Origin: Apus apus
Taxonomy: Eukaryota; Chordata; Aves; Apodiformes; Apodidae
Length of the DNA stretch: 64,000 nt
Assembly (NCBI RefSeq): GCF_020740795.1
Contig: NC_067285.1
Location: 112,655,008 to 112,719,007, forward strand
Direction of reading: 5' to 3'
The translations under genes and the position numbers were made by a program. Below, one piece after another: positions 11,991 to 23,287 of the stretch. How positions within the stretch are numbered: position 1 is the stretch's first letter; every line of letters starts with the position of its first letter. The notes below the pieces were generated by a model. It saw only the letters and a program-made list of their open reading frames with translations. It was not told the DNA's origin and ran no database searches.

Positions 11991-13795
11991 CCAGAGCAGA
12001 AGGCTCAGGACGGGGTGCAGTGAGGAGGCAGAGCACCTGAAGAGCACAGCGGCCAGAGGTGGAGGACATGGAAAAGACAGCACCACTGTGATACGGTTGG
12101 TGGGGACCAAGGGATCCAGAAGCACTCAAGAACAGCAACTGAAGGTGGCCAAACCTGTCCTCCCACTGCACTAAACCCAGAGGGGAGTTCAGGCAGCACG
12201 ATTTGATCCTGTGGCTCTTGCCAAGAGACAAACCTCCATGGGATCCTTTGTGCACTCGTTCATGTAATCGTCTGGATATAATTTGATTATTCCTTCCTAG
12301 ATGTTTAGCATCACAAAGGGAAAAGCTGCCTCCCAGCTGAGCCCTTGGAGCCACCACTGCGAGACCAGTCTGGGGGAGGCAGGGTTAGAAACTGGGCTGG
12401 AGAGGCTGCAGCTTGGTGGAGGGCATCCAAAATATCCCACCTTGGAGCACTGCTGAGCCTCCAGCTCCTGGCTCTGCCTTGTGGCAGGAGTCAATCAGAC
12501 CGCCGAGTGCCCGTGAGAGCTCCTGTGCTTCCCTGCCACAGCCTCCCTGCCACCACAGCCACCACAGAAGCTCTTCCACGTGTCCTCTGAAGGCTTCACT
12601 TGCCTTTGGCCTCGGAGGTCCCCTCAGGTTCACCTGGTGCCGCGGCAAGCAGGGAGACGCCGCGCGTGGGGAGGCTTGGGCAGCTCCTGGCAAAGTGTTC
12701 CCAGATGTCAGGGTCCACCTGGACCACCGGGAGGGTGTGGAGAGGTTCCCTCCATTCCCACGAGTCCAGCAGGAGGAGTGGGGGTAACTCGGGTTAACTG
12801 GTGTTGCCTGGACGTGAAATATCAGCCCAGCAGCACATGGGCTGGGTCCTTCTGGAGGAGATACAAAGCCCAGATCCTGCTTTTGCTCCAGGACACATGG
12901 AAACCCATTTCTTCCCAGTCAACACGTGGGCATCAACAACAAAAAAAGAAAACACCAAGATAGCCTGCTGCTAAGGCTGCACGTTCATCCCAAGGAGAGA
13001 AGGGGTTCCAGGAAGAATGACACGTGGTTATTGGTCATCAAAGCAACACCAGCAAGGGGAGACGATTTGGGTGCTATAACCAGAAAACAGCCATTGCCTC
13101 CTGAAGGACTTCATCACTTCCTCCTGTGGACCCACCTTCACACTCAGCCTGAGCTGCCACATGCCTCAGCCTGCAAGCTCCAGCTCTCGGATTTTGCAGG
13201 CTAGTGTTTATGAGGATGAGCAAGACCTTGGCCAAGCCTCTGAGGAGGCCACCTGGCCATCTCATGGGAGCCAGGTCCCACATCAGGGTCGCCATGTGGG
13301 GGAGAAACCAGGGGAACGTTGCACCTGGACCAAGCAAGAGGGGACAAAAAGGCCTCCAGTGTGGGAGCTGGTGGGTGTCCACGTGGAGGAGGGGGTGCTG
13401 GAGCCAGTTGTGTCCCTCTGGGCTGCTTGGAGGCATCTTCTTGGAAGGGGCATGAAGGGAAGGGCTCCGTGAGGGATGCAGGACCCAGAGCAGTGCTGGG
13501 GCTTTAGCTGGATGATCAGCGGCTTCGGGAGCGACCGACGCGGGAGCAGGGGACACAGAAGAGCCAGGAAGGAGAAACAAACAGCATCAGCGGTTACCTA
13601 AAGGATCTGAGAGTTCCTGGGGGGTTTCTGGCAGGTCCCACCTGCTCCCTGGGGTCTGCCACCAACCCGGAAACACACAGGAAGGCTTTTAGTTCATCCT
13701 GATTGCAACTCGTCAGGAATTTTGGGGGAAGGTCTGGAGAGGAGTGGAAGAAGGTTCAAAGATGTGTGGCAGCTCCTGTTGGAGGGACAACAGAG
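11991..13795. other. Unique GC-rich intergenic sequence
   Basis: No recognised repeat or gene. Slightly CpG-richer near 12480-12740 and 13500-13560, but no convincing exon could be traced. Confidence 0.6.
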
Positions 13796-14138
13796 GAGCA
13801 TTCTAGCGCCTGGCAGGGCTACAGGAAAGATGGGGAGGGACCTTAGAGAGGGGCAGGGAGTGATGGGATGAGGGGAAAGGGTTTCAAGTGAAAGAGGGGA
13901 GGTTTATATGAGATATTAGGAAGAAATTCTTGGCTGTGAGGGTGGTGAGACCCTGGCCTAGGTTGCCCAGGGAAGCTGTGGCTGCCCCAGCCCTGGCAGT
14001 GTTGAAGGGCAGGTTGGATGGGGCTTGGAGCAGCCTGGGCTGGTGGGAGGTGTTCCTGCCCATGCAGGGGGGTTGGGACTGGATGATCTTGAAGGTCCCT
14101 TCCAACCCAAACCATCCTGTGGTTCTGTGATTTTATGA
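13796..14138 (+). mobile_element. CR1 LINE 3' fragment
   Basis: Plus-strand copy of the young group, from GAGCATTCTAGCGCCTGGCA to GGTTCTGTGATTTTATGAG. The first 60 bases are more diverged. Confidence 0.92.
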
Positions 14139-14317
14139 GACCTTTATTGGAGCTGTAAAAATAAGAGTGGCTGAAGAGGGGACAAGGGACAACTCCTCAG
14201 CGGCCCCACCAAGAGCCAGGGATCAAATGAACCACCAAGAGACACTTCTGTAGTGCAGTTCAGAAGGAGAAGGGAGCTGCTCCCCATCCCAGTTAACCCA
14301 GGGATTAACCCAGTTAA

Positions 14318-14478
14318 CCCAGACTTGGGAGATGCTCCATCCCTGGACACATTCAAGGTCAGGCTGGATGGGGATCTGAGCAACCTGATCTAGTTGCAGA
14401 TGTCCCTGCTCACTGAAAGGGTTTGGAGCAGATAAGATTAAGGGCTCCTTTCCCACCCAATGCATCCTATGATTCAGT
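14318..14478 (+). mobile_element. Old CR1 3' tip
   Basis: Diverged tail: CATCCCTGGACACATTCAAG, AGGCTGGATGGGGATCTGAG and CCCACCCAATGCATCCTATG, ending ATGATTCAG. An older insertion than its neighbours. Confidence 0.82.
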
Positions 14479-16964
14479 GGAGAGAGGTGGGGAGATCTGT
14501 GTGGAAACCCAGCAGAGCTGGACCAGAAAACATCTCTGGCTTCCTTGAGCTGGGTCCACCCTTTGGGCTCTAAGAGCTGCCCTCATTCAGAGAATGGTGA
14601 ATTAGTGAGAGGTGATGATGAAGAGAAGAAATATAGATGTTGGTTGTTTTCCTTCTGGCCCACAGATCTTCCCTCCTAGGAGGTAAACACATGATTCCAT
14701 GACTTCAGGAGGTCTAGCATCAAGGAATCAAGAGGCCAGCACCTTTCATAGAAGCTGGAGAGCAGACAGTTGACCATGCATGGTCAGGAGAGCCAAAGCC
14801 TACATGGCCTGTAGGGCCACAAGGAGAGAAAATCAATGATGTAGATGTGAGGGGTTACCTGAATTTCCCCTTTGGAGCCATCTCAGCACAGGTTGTCCTG
14901 GGAGGGTCTCCTGACATGCTCTGTGCCTCAGTTTCCCCTGCTCTGGAGAAGGACAAGATACACACAGTGTGTGCTGAAAACTCTGCAAAACCAGCTTGGA
15001 TGGGAAGTGATGGAGTTTGTTCCACAAGAAGAAGAAAAATAAATCCTGGGAAGGAGATGTTTGCTTTCCACATGGAGTTTCAGCTGGTCTTTAAAACAGA
15101 GTAAAAAAAAACAAACCTCTTTCAGACAAGGCCAAGAAGAAATGTTTCCACTTCTCCAGCTGAACAGGAAGGTTTGTGTCCTAAAGCTTCCCAGGACCTA
15201 GAACAAGAGGAAATGCCCTCAGGTTGTGCCAGGGGAGGTTGAGGTTGGATATGAGGAACAATTTCTTCCCCAAAGGGCTGTCAGGCCCTGGCCCAGGCTG
15301 CCCAGGGCAGGGGGGGAGTCCCCAACCCTGGAGGGGTTTCAAAGCCCTGTAGATGTGGTGCTGAGGGACATGGGTTAGTGCTGGCCTTGGTCATGGGGGG
15401 TTAAAGGTTGGACTTGACCTTAAGGGTCTTTCCCAACCCAAACAACTCTGTGGTTCTATGACCTGCTGTTACTTCTGATGGTCTCCATGGAGGAAAGGAT
15501 GCCTCTGACTGCCTCACCACCCACCCTAGCAACATCTGCTTCCAGGAGCCATCCAACCATACCAGGAGTTCAGACAGAGCCTTGTCTGACCAGGACCCAG
15601 CAGAACAAACTGTCCCTTAACAACAGGATAAATATAATGAGGAGAAAATAATCCCTTAATGATGCTAAAAGACCTGCTGGGCTAATGCTGCTCTCCAGGT
15701 GACCACTTTCCTTCCAGTGGCTGTCCTTGCCTTGGATGGTGCTTCTCAGCTTCTACCCTTTGCTCATGTTCATGTCCTCCAGCTTCTCTTTCCTCCCAGT
15801 GGAGAAGATGAGCTGTGTCCAGGCTGCTGTGGTGTCTGCCCCCACCTTGGGAGCAGGTTGGAAGGAGGCAGATAAATTGTCACCTGCCTCCTTCTTGCAT
15901 GGAGGGAATGGACACAGGGCTTTCTTCAGCATCATTCCCACCCCTGCTGAAAAGCTGGAGATAGACTCCTCATCCAAAGCTATAAAACTCCTGATGGAGC
16001 TCCCCATTCCCACCCCCCCCCACACAGGGTGCACCATCTCCTAGGAAAAATGGGATGATACTATCAAAAAAACCCATTCTTGGTCCACTTTTGGTGAGGG
16101 ACATCTTGACACTGTTTGAAAAGGGTGGATCTCTGTCTCCTCTGCAGTGTCCCAGCCCTCTGTAAGGCACCCAGATGGGTTTCATTTCCAAGCCACCAGC
16201 TGCTTTGGAGTGTCCTGTGAAGTCTGTTCTCATTCCTCACCTCAATTTGCTGCTTTGTTTCCAGATCCCATGTTGATGTGGAGGTTTCTCATGACCTTCT
16301 GGATGCTTCCATGCATGTTTTTGGCCTCAGTGCCTGGTGGGGATGAATCAAATGCCTCCTGTCTTTTCTTTCTTGGACAGAGAAAAGATCAAGAGCTGGA
16401 ATCATATCCTGCTTGGTGGAACACAGACTTTTCCTCCAAAGAAATGGACCTCAGAGGAGTGAGTCAGGCAACCAGGAGAAGATGGGGAGAGGGTCCAGGC
16501 AGGCAGGCAGAGGAGTGGATGCCCCTGTGGTTGGTTTCATCTTCCCTGGAGCCTGTTGAGGATGGATTTTATGAAGGCTAAGAGCATCTTGGCTGCCTGT
16601 GTGTGGAGCTGGCACCCATCTGCTAACACCTGGCCTGGGATGAAATCATCATCCTGCTGCGGTGGGTGGGGAGAGGCTGAGTCACTTTGTCATGAGCCCT
16701 AATTAGGCACAACATGCTGGCTGATTAGCACTCTTGTTTGGGAGAAAACACTCGGCTCGTTGGTGGCCCAAGGAGGAGCAGGGGATGGAGGCAGAGGAAA
16801 ACCTGCATCCCTCCTTGCCAGCGGGGCCAAATCCACCTGGATGGCATGGCTGAACCTGGGCAGCACCAGGGATGGACCATCCCATCTGCTGGGCTGTCTG
16901 ACCCTTCTCCTGGCCTCATTTCCACACCTTTCATGGGCAAACTCATTCATCTCCTTTTCTTCCC
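14479..16964. other. Unique intergenic sequence around one CR1
   Basis: Apart from the CR1 at 15201-15462 nothing is supported. Open frames of up to about 140 codons (16147-16581, plus) show no domain. Confidence 0.6.
15201..15462 (+). mobile_element. CR1 LINE 3' fragment, second subfamily
   Basis: Begins GAACAAGAGGAAATGCCCTC and carries the marker CTGTAGATGTGGTGCTGAGG. Ends CTCTGTGGTTCTATGACC. Confidence 0.92.
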
Positions 16965-17555
16965 TTCCCACCCCCTCCCACCCCATCTGGCCCCACCCCG
17001 TCCCACCCCACCCCATCCCACCTCACCCCATCCCACCTCATCCCATTCCCATCCCACCCCATCCCATTCCCATCCCTCCCCACTCCACTCCATCCCATTC
17101 CCATCCCACCCCATTCCATTCCCATCCCACCCCATTCCATTCCCATCCCACCCCATCCCATTCCCATCCCACCCCAACCCATTCCCATCCCACCCCACCC
17201 CATTCCCATCCCACCTCACCCCATCCCATTCCATTCCCATCCCACCCCATTCCATTCCCATCCCATCCTTTCCCATTCCAATCCCATTCCATTCCCATCC
17301 CACCCCATTCCATTCCCATCCCATCCTTTCCCATTCCAATCCCATCCCATTCCCATCCCACCCCATTCCATTCCCATCCCACCCCATCCCATTCCAATCC
17401 CATCCCATTCACATCCCAACCCCATCCCAATCCCATCCTATCCCCATTCCCTTCCCAACCCCTTCCCTTCCATTCCAATCCCACCCCATTCCAATCCCAC
17501 CCACCCATCCCACCCCATCCCAATCCCATTCCCACCCCACCCCATCCCACTCCAG
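16965..17555 (+). repeat. CCCATTCC satellite block with 21-bp period
   Basis: About 590 bp of ATTCC, CATCC and CACCC pentamers. A common higher unit is ATTCCCATCCCACCCCATTCC (21 bp read in two parts, ATTCCCATCC and CACCCCATTCC). A longer unit with CATCCTTTCCCATTCCAATC appears twice, near 17262 and 17322. The complement is rich in GGGATGGGAATGG and could form G-quadruplexes. Several frames stay open by periodicity alone. Confidence 0.94.
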
Positions 17556-19982
17556 CCAGGAGGGGTTCAAGTAGCTCATTTCTTCACGCCCTGGGTGTTG
17601 CTGGACCCTCCTTCTCCACCACAACCCAAAGAGTGAAGCTTTCAGGGCTTATTTCCCTGCCTGAAGACAGAGAGGGTTTTGCTGGGGGTTCTTTTTAGCC
17701 CATTTCCTGAAGGAAACCAGCTTTCCCCCTCCATGGTGTTGCTTCTGGCCACCACCAGGTCTGGGTGCCCTGAGCCTTGCCATGACATCTTGGCTAGGGC
17801 TGAGGGATCCAAGCTGAGGTCCTGGGTTGCAGGGCCATCTCTGTCTTCCAGCAGCAACCTTGGCCTTGCCTTCACAGTTACAGGTGCCACAGAACCAGGC
17901 TCCTCAGAAGAGCAACTTGGAGTGAAAACAAAACTGTTGCCATAAGTGAAACGTGAGGCCGTGGGGTTTTGCCCAGCAGCATCAACCCATCCCGAGAGGA
18001 ATTGTCTCCACACCCTCTGCAGATTGAATAAAACAAAACAAACCCCAAACTAAATATGGGGGGTTTTTTTTTGGAATGAAAACTTCTATGACAACCAGCT
18101 GGGAGGTCACTGATGGAGGGGCTGCAGGTGGGGATGGCTCTTGGGGCAGGGGAGCAGAGGGTGGGGGTGCTGCCTTGCCTGGGACTGGCCTTTTGTGCTG
18201 CAGGGAGGAGATGGCAGCTCGAGATCTCCTCTGGCAAATGTCACCCTGGAGCTGGGAATAGTCCTGCACGGCTTGGCCAGTCTCAGCAAGTGAGCTCCCC
18301 TCTCCTGCCAGCTGAGGGACACGGTGTGACAGCAGCCAGCAGGGCCAGGTGGACAGAGCTGGGTGGGCACTGGAGGGATGTGCTGATGGTGTCCTTCCCC
18401 CTGGGAAGAGCCTGGTTGCCTCCTGGGACCTGGTGGGGCCACGTGGCCTTTCCCCAGATCAGCTCCAGCTGCTGATCCACGCAGCCTCGAGGAGCCTCCA
18501 GGGACTGGGGACACTAAAAGGTGCCTGAATCTGGGCCAAAATTCTTTTCTAGCTGCTGACAAACCCAGGCACTCCTGGGAAGGTGGAGAGGGAGGAAGAG
18601 TGAAGCAGAGACAGTTCCAGGCCCCAGCACAGCCTTTGTCTTGAATGCACCTGCTTTCTTCTAAGGTCCTCCTCTTCCTCCCTTGGATCTGCCCTGCCAG
18701 CCTCCTGAAGGATCTACCTTCTACCTGAGGGATCTCTTAGACCCTGTGGTGGCCATTCCCATCCCGAGGGGTCATCATTTTTTCAGGGCCCTTGTCCTCT
18801 GTATATTAAAAAAAATAATAATGATGTTTCTATTTAAAGCTTGGAGCTGTAGGCAAAGAGCCATGGGAGCCCACCTGCCACCCCACCCAGTGCAGGTTTT
18901 CCCTCAGGTGAGGTGTATTCATCTTGAGAACATGCTAACTTCAACAGCCAGGGTAGGAGTGGAGGGATCTTGTTCCCAGCAGCAGGTGTTAAGTCCTGCA
19001 GAAGAAGGAAAACTCCCTGTGATCTGACCTTCTGGCCTGGGCTCAACACAAGATGCCATCAAGCTGAAGATCTGATGTTCCCTGTTGAGCTCCAGATAAC
19101 TCTGCCTGTGGATTGGGAGACCAAAAGAACTCCTTGCATGAGTAAAGTCCTCTGGAGAAAGCCTATCTGCCTTGGTTGCTTCTTTCTGCCATGTCCAAGA
19201 TCATTTTCTGGACTAGACCAGGGTCTGGGCTTGGAAGGAAGGTTTGAGAAGCAGAGGTTGGTGGTGAACCCTAGTTCCTGTGGTCTACAAGGGAGGGAGC
19301 TCTTGGTCCTTGCTGCAGATGAACCCTTGGCATGTGACATGTGGAGCAGCCCACCACAGCCTCCTTGCAGAGCTGGATGAGGTTTTCAGGTGTGTGTTTC
19401 TGTGGTGGGATTTTTTCCTTTTCTGCTCTTCCACACAGAGACCCAACTTCCCATGTCCAAGCTTCTCTTTGGTCTGGGGTTATCCCTTAGGCTGGTTTCA
19501 AGAACAGGGTCTTGCTCCCTGGAAGCAGCTGGGCTGACCTGGACATTCTTCATGCAGCTCATCCTAGCTCAGAAATGAAGCTCAGCCACCAATCATTTCT
19601 CAGGCTGCTTTGGACAGCAGGGGGGACATTTCCTGGGATAAACAACCTTCTAGAGGAGGACATCAACGTAATTTGCAAACATTGCTGCTGCTTCCTTGCT
19701 CCCTGCATAAGCAGCTTACTTTGTATTCTAGATTTATTCAATTTCTATTTCTATTTCCCCAAAATATCTTGGCATGCTGGTGAGTGGCAGTTCTCTAGGA
19801 TGACTGTAGGAGAATGAACTTCTGCAGACCCAGGCTGGAGCCCTCTGCCTGCCAGGCAAAAAAATACAGCCTGGAATACAAGGAAAGGGAAAAGAGCAAC
19901 TTCTTGCAGCATCTCTGGGGAATGACCAAGCAGGACAGAAGACCCGAGCTATGCTGAATGCCTGCTGTGTTGTCCCCCTGTG
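17556..19982. other. Unique intergenic sequence
   Basis: No CR1 or gene recognised across 2.4 kb, one of the longest repeat-free stretches in the left half. If a neighbouring-gene exon or untranslated region is present here, it was not recognisable by eye. Confidence 0.6.
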
Positions 19983-20514
19983 CAGGGCACTGCTGAGGCC
20001 ACACTTGGAGTTGTGGGGTCAGTTTTGGGCCCCTCAGGACAAGAAGGACATGGAGGGGCTGGAGTGTGTCCAGAGAAGGGCAAGGGAGCTGGGGAAGGGG
20101 CTGGAGCACCAGTCTGAGCAGGAGCAGCTGAGGGAGCTGGGGGTGTCCAGGCTGGAGCAAAGGAGGCTGAGGGGAGACCTGCTGGCTCTGCAGCTGCCTG
20201 AGAGGAGGTTGGAGCCAGGGGGGTCGGGCTCTGCTCCCCAGGAACAAGGGATGGGACAAGAGGAACTGGCCTCAAGTTGTGCCAGGGGAGGCTGAGGTTG
20301 GATCTGGGGAACAATTTCTTCCCCAAAGGTCTGCCAGGCCCTGGCCCAGGCTGCCCAGGGCAGGGGGGAGTCCCCATCCCTGGAGGGGTTTCAAAGCCCT
20401 GTAGATGTGGTGCTGAGGGACGTGGGGCAGTGGTGGCCTGGGCAGGGCTGGGTTGAGGGTTGGACTTAGTGATCTGAAAGGTCTTTTCCAACCCAAATGA
20501 TTCTGTGACTCGAT
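19983..20514 (+). mobile_element. CR1 LINE with end of ORF2, second subfamily
   Basis: Starts in ORF2 (GCACTGCTGAGGCCACACTT), continues through AAGAAGGACATGGAGGGGCT and the marker CTGTAGATGTGGTGCTGAGG, and ends GATTCTGTGACTCGATAG. It is the inverted counterpart of 11472-11990, 8.5 kb away. Confidence 0.94.
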
Positions 20515-21089
20515 AGCAGAGCAGGAGCTGCCAGGCAGACATCTGGGGGTGCTGCTGCTGGCCCCGTGATGTGTGTTTTCTATAGAGCTGAATCTGCTGT
20601 GTCAGTCCCTCGCTGGGACTTGAAACCACAGCAGTTCATCAGCCAGAATCAGGGCTGGAACAACACAAGAGAAATGCCTGGTTATGCTGTGTCAGGTGCC
20701 AGCACAGTGACACCAGCACGGTCAGCACCTCTCACTGGAGCTACTGGCCCAAAGGGAAAGCTCCAGAGCAGCCCTGGGACAGGACCAGCTTCACTGCTGC
20801 TCTCTGTTGGAAGAAGAAATGTGAGCCCAGCTCCAGGGATCAGGCTATGAGTCTACAAGCCCTGTGAAGAACGAGCTCCTGGACTGTCCTCCCCAGTGCT
20901 GAGGGGACCAGCAAATGTTTGAGAAGGAATTTTGAGAGCAGCACATTGAAGCGGCCAAATACAAAATATTAAGACATCAAAGCAGCCTTGGGACCTTACA
21001 GCAAATCCCTCTGCAAACCAACCTCCCGTGGTCTCCTTAAACAACACCACAAAACCTTTTCATCATGAGGTGAAAGGTAGGAAGGAGCT

Positions 21090-21266
21090 GGAATAGGTTG
21101 CCCAGGGAAGCTGTGGCTGCCCCATCCCTGGCAGTGTGGAAGGGCAGGTTGGATGGGGCTTGGAGCAGCCTGGGCTGGTGGGAGGTGTCCCTGCCCATGC
21201 AGGGGGGTTGGAACTAGGTGATCTTGAAGGTCCCTTCCATTCTTACCTATTCTGACTTTATGACTC
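21090..21266 (+). mobile_element. CR1 3' fragment, left half of an inverted pair
   Basis: Young-group copy from CTGGAATAGGTTGCCCAGGG to the degraded tail TTCTGACTTTATGACTC. Its tail abuts the tail of the next copy, giving a tail-to-tail arrangement. Confidence 0.93.
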
Positions 21267-21388
21267 TTTTATAGAATCCCAGACTGGTTTGGGTTGGATG
21301 GGACCTTCAAGACCATCCAGTTCCAACCCCCCTGCATGGGCAGGGACACCTCCCACCAGCCCAGGCTGCTCCAAGCCCCATCCAACCT
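21146..21388. repeat. Inverted repeat (CR1 palindrome)
   Basis: Arms of about 94 bp (21146-21240 and 21295-21388) are near-perfect reverse complements, differing at only a handful of positions, and are separated by about 54 bases. RNA from either strand could fold into a long hairpin. Confidence 0.9.
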
Positions 21389-21389
21389 T
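21271..21389 (-). mobile_element. CR1 3' fragment, right half of an inverted pair
   Basis: Starts ATAGAATCCCAGACTGGTTT and is truncated after CCCCATCCAACC. It is complementary to most of the preceding copy. Confidence 0.93.
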
Positions 21390-21778
21390 TCCTGGTAGCA
21401 TTTCAGAGCAGGTCTGAGCTGCCTCCCTAGAGCTCTGCTGCATGACCTGCCCATAACTGACCCCTCAGGTGGGTGGCATTAGCCACGGCTGGAGGGACAG
21501 GTCCCCAGAGGTGACTCAACTTCCCGTGCTGCCAAACTGCAAAGAAAAAATTCCACCTCCAAAAAACCAGCAGGGACCACCACAACCTTCCTGCCCGAGG
21601 TGCCAGATTTCATTACCCTCCCTATCAGCAGGTGCTGATTAGCTCCCAGTGCTGCCTCTCCTGCCACCAGCACAAGATGGATTTCAGCACACGTGCCAGC
21701 AGGTTCCTTAGGGTGGCAGCTCCCTGGGAAGCAGGGAGCCCAGGTCCCTGCAGGCTGGAGCTGCCCCTGGGCAGCAGG

Positions 21779-22306
21779 AATCATAGAATCATAGAATCCT
21801 AGGGGTTGGAAGGGACCTGGAAAGATCCCCCAGTCCAACCCCCCTGCCAGAGCAGGGTCACCTAGAGCACATCACACAGGAACGTGTCCAGGGGGGTTTG
21901 AATGTCTCCAGAGAAGGAGACTCCACAGCCTCTCTGGGCAGCCTGTCCCAGGGCTCTGTCACTCTCACAGGAAAGAAGTTCTTCCTGATATTCACATGGA
22001 ACCTCTTATGCTCCAGTTTGCACCCACTGCCCCTTGTCCTGTCACTGGACATCACTGAACAAAGCCTGGCTCTGTCCTCCTGACACTGCCCTTAACATAT
22101 TTGTAACCATGGATGAGGTCACCCCTCAGTCTCCTTTTCTCCAAGCTCAAGAGACCCAGCTCCCTCAGCCTTTCCTCATCAGGGAGATGTTCCACTCCCT
22201 TTACCATCTCTGTGGCTCTGCCCTGGACTCTCTCAAGCAGTTCCCTGTCCTTCCTGAACTGAGGGGCCCAGAACTGGACACAATACTCCAGATGTGGCCT
22301 CACCAA
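21779..22306 (-). mobile_element. CR1 LINE with end of ORF2, third subfamily
   Basis: Reverse-complement copy with two ATCATAGA tail repeats at its start, the marker CAGGGTCACCTAGAGCACAT, and an ORF2 end. On the minus strand it reads [13 protein letters not shown], then [20 protein letters not shown] and [19 protein letters not shown], typical of the CR1 reverse-transcriptase C terminus. This stretch is still open for about 80 codons, but the element is 5'-truncated and cannot be autonomous. Confidence 0.95.
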
Positions 22307-22806
22307 TGAAGGAAGGGATGAAGCTCCCGAACATGTCCCTGCTCTGGTTGCTCCCTGCCCAGGCCTGAGATGATGCTGTGGACATGTTGCTGCCCTCTCC
22401 TTGGTACATCCAGGAGCTGCTCAAGTTTTGCAGTAGCTCTTCCCTCCTGCTTAAAGAGGAGTTAAAAAACCCTCACCAACCTGAGGCTGATCCAGCTGCA
22501 GGTCTCGGGTTGTCACCTCCGTTACTTCGAGGTGATGCTGGGTGAGGAGCAAAGGGATAAAGAGCCTCTTTCCACCTTTCCCCAGCCCAGGGAAGCCGGG
22601 AGATGGGCTCTTTGCAGTGGATTTCCCTAACCTTGTGGTCGCCCTCCAAGCTCTGGGGGATGCTTGGTTCCCGTTGCCATAGAAATGCAGCAAGGGGAGG
22701 AGGAGGATGCGAGATCTGCTGCTGCCATCTCCTGGAGGCCTGGATGGCTTGAGGTGTCTCAGGAAACGGGAAGCCGGGGAGATGTTTCAGGCAGGGCTCA
22801 GGATAA

Positions 22807-23287
22807 ATAAGAAGGACATGGAGCTGTTGGAGCGAGTCCAGAGGAAGCCACGGAGATGCTCAGAGGGCTGGAGCAGCTCTGCTCTGGAGACAGGCTGGGA
22901 GAGTTGGGGTGTTCAGCCTGGAGAAGAGAAGGCTCCAGGGAGACCTTAGAGCACCTTCCAGAGCCTGAAGGGGCTCCAGGAAAGCTGGGGAGGGACTTGG
23001 GACAAGGGCAGGGAGTGATGGAATGAGGGGGAAGGGTTTTGAGCTGCAAGAGGGGAGACTGAGATCTTAGGAAGCAATTCTTTGCAGTGAGGGAGGTGAG
23101 ACCCTGGCCCAGGTTGCCCAGGGAAGCTGTGGCTGCCCCATCCCTGGCAGTGTTGAAGGGCAGGTTGGATGGGGCTTGGAGCAACCTGGGCTGGTGGGAG
23201 GTGTCCCTGCCCATGCAGGGGGTTGGGACTGGATTATCTTGAAGGTCCCTTCCAACCCAAACCACTCTGTGATTCTATGATTCTATA
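22807..23287 (+). mobile_element. CR1 LINE 3' fragment
   Basis: Young-group copy from ATAAGAAGGACATGGAGCTG to the well-preserved tail CTGTGATTCTATGATTCTAT. The tail repeats suggest a recent insertion. Confidence 0.94.

Larger units (their letters stand above)
20515..22806. other. Intergenic sequence between CR1 copies
   Basis: Outside the three CR1 copies listed in this interval, the unique parts (20515-21089, 21390-21778, 22307-22806) hold no recognised feature. Confidence 0.6.

Noticed and set aside
11203..12357. Open frames of 323 and 222 codons overlapping on both strands
   Set aside because: They lie mainly in the CR1 copy at 11472-11990, and the plus-strand one reads the element in antisense. 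The minus-strand one includes a remnant of the ORF2 end but no intact domain.
14293..14322. Three TTAACCCAG units suggesting an interstitial telomeric repeat
   Set aside because: The unit is 9 bp and does not match the vertebrate CCCTAA hexamer. It is a short local duplication next to a CR1.
16738..17698. Open frames of up to 312 codons on both strands
   Set aside because: They result from the CCCATTCC satellite with a 21-bp period. The readings (Ser/His/Pro or Gly/Met/Trp repeats) are compositional.
19949..20629. Minus-strand open frame of 226 codons
   Set aside because: Antisense reading of the CR1 copy at 19983-20514.
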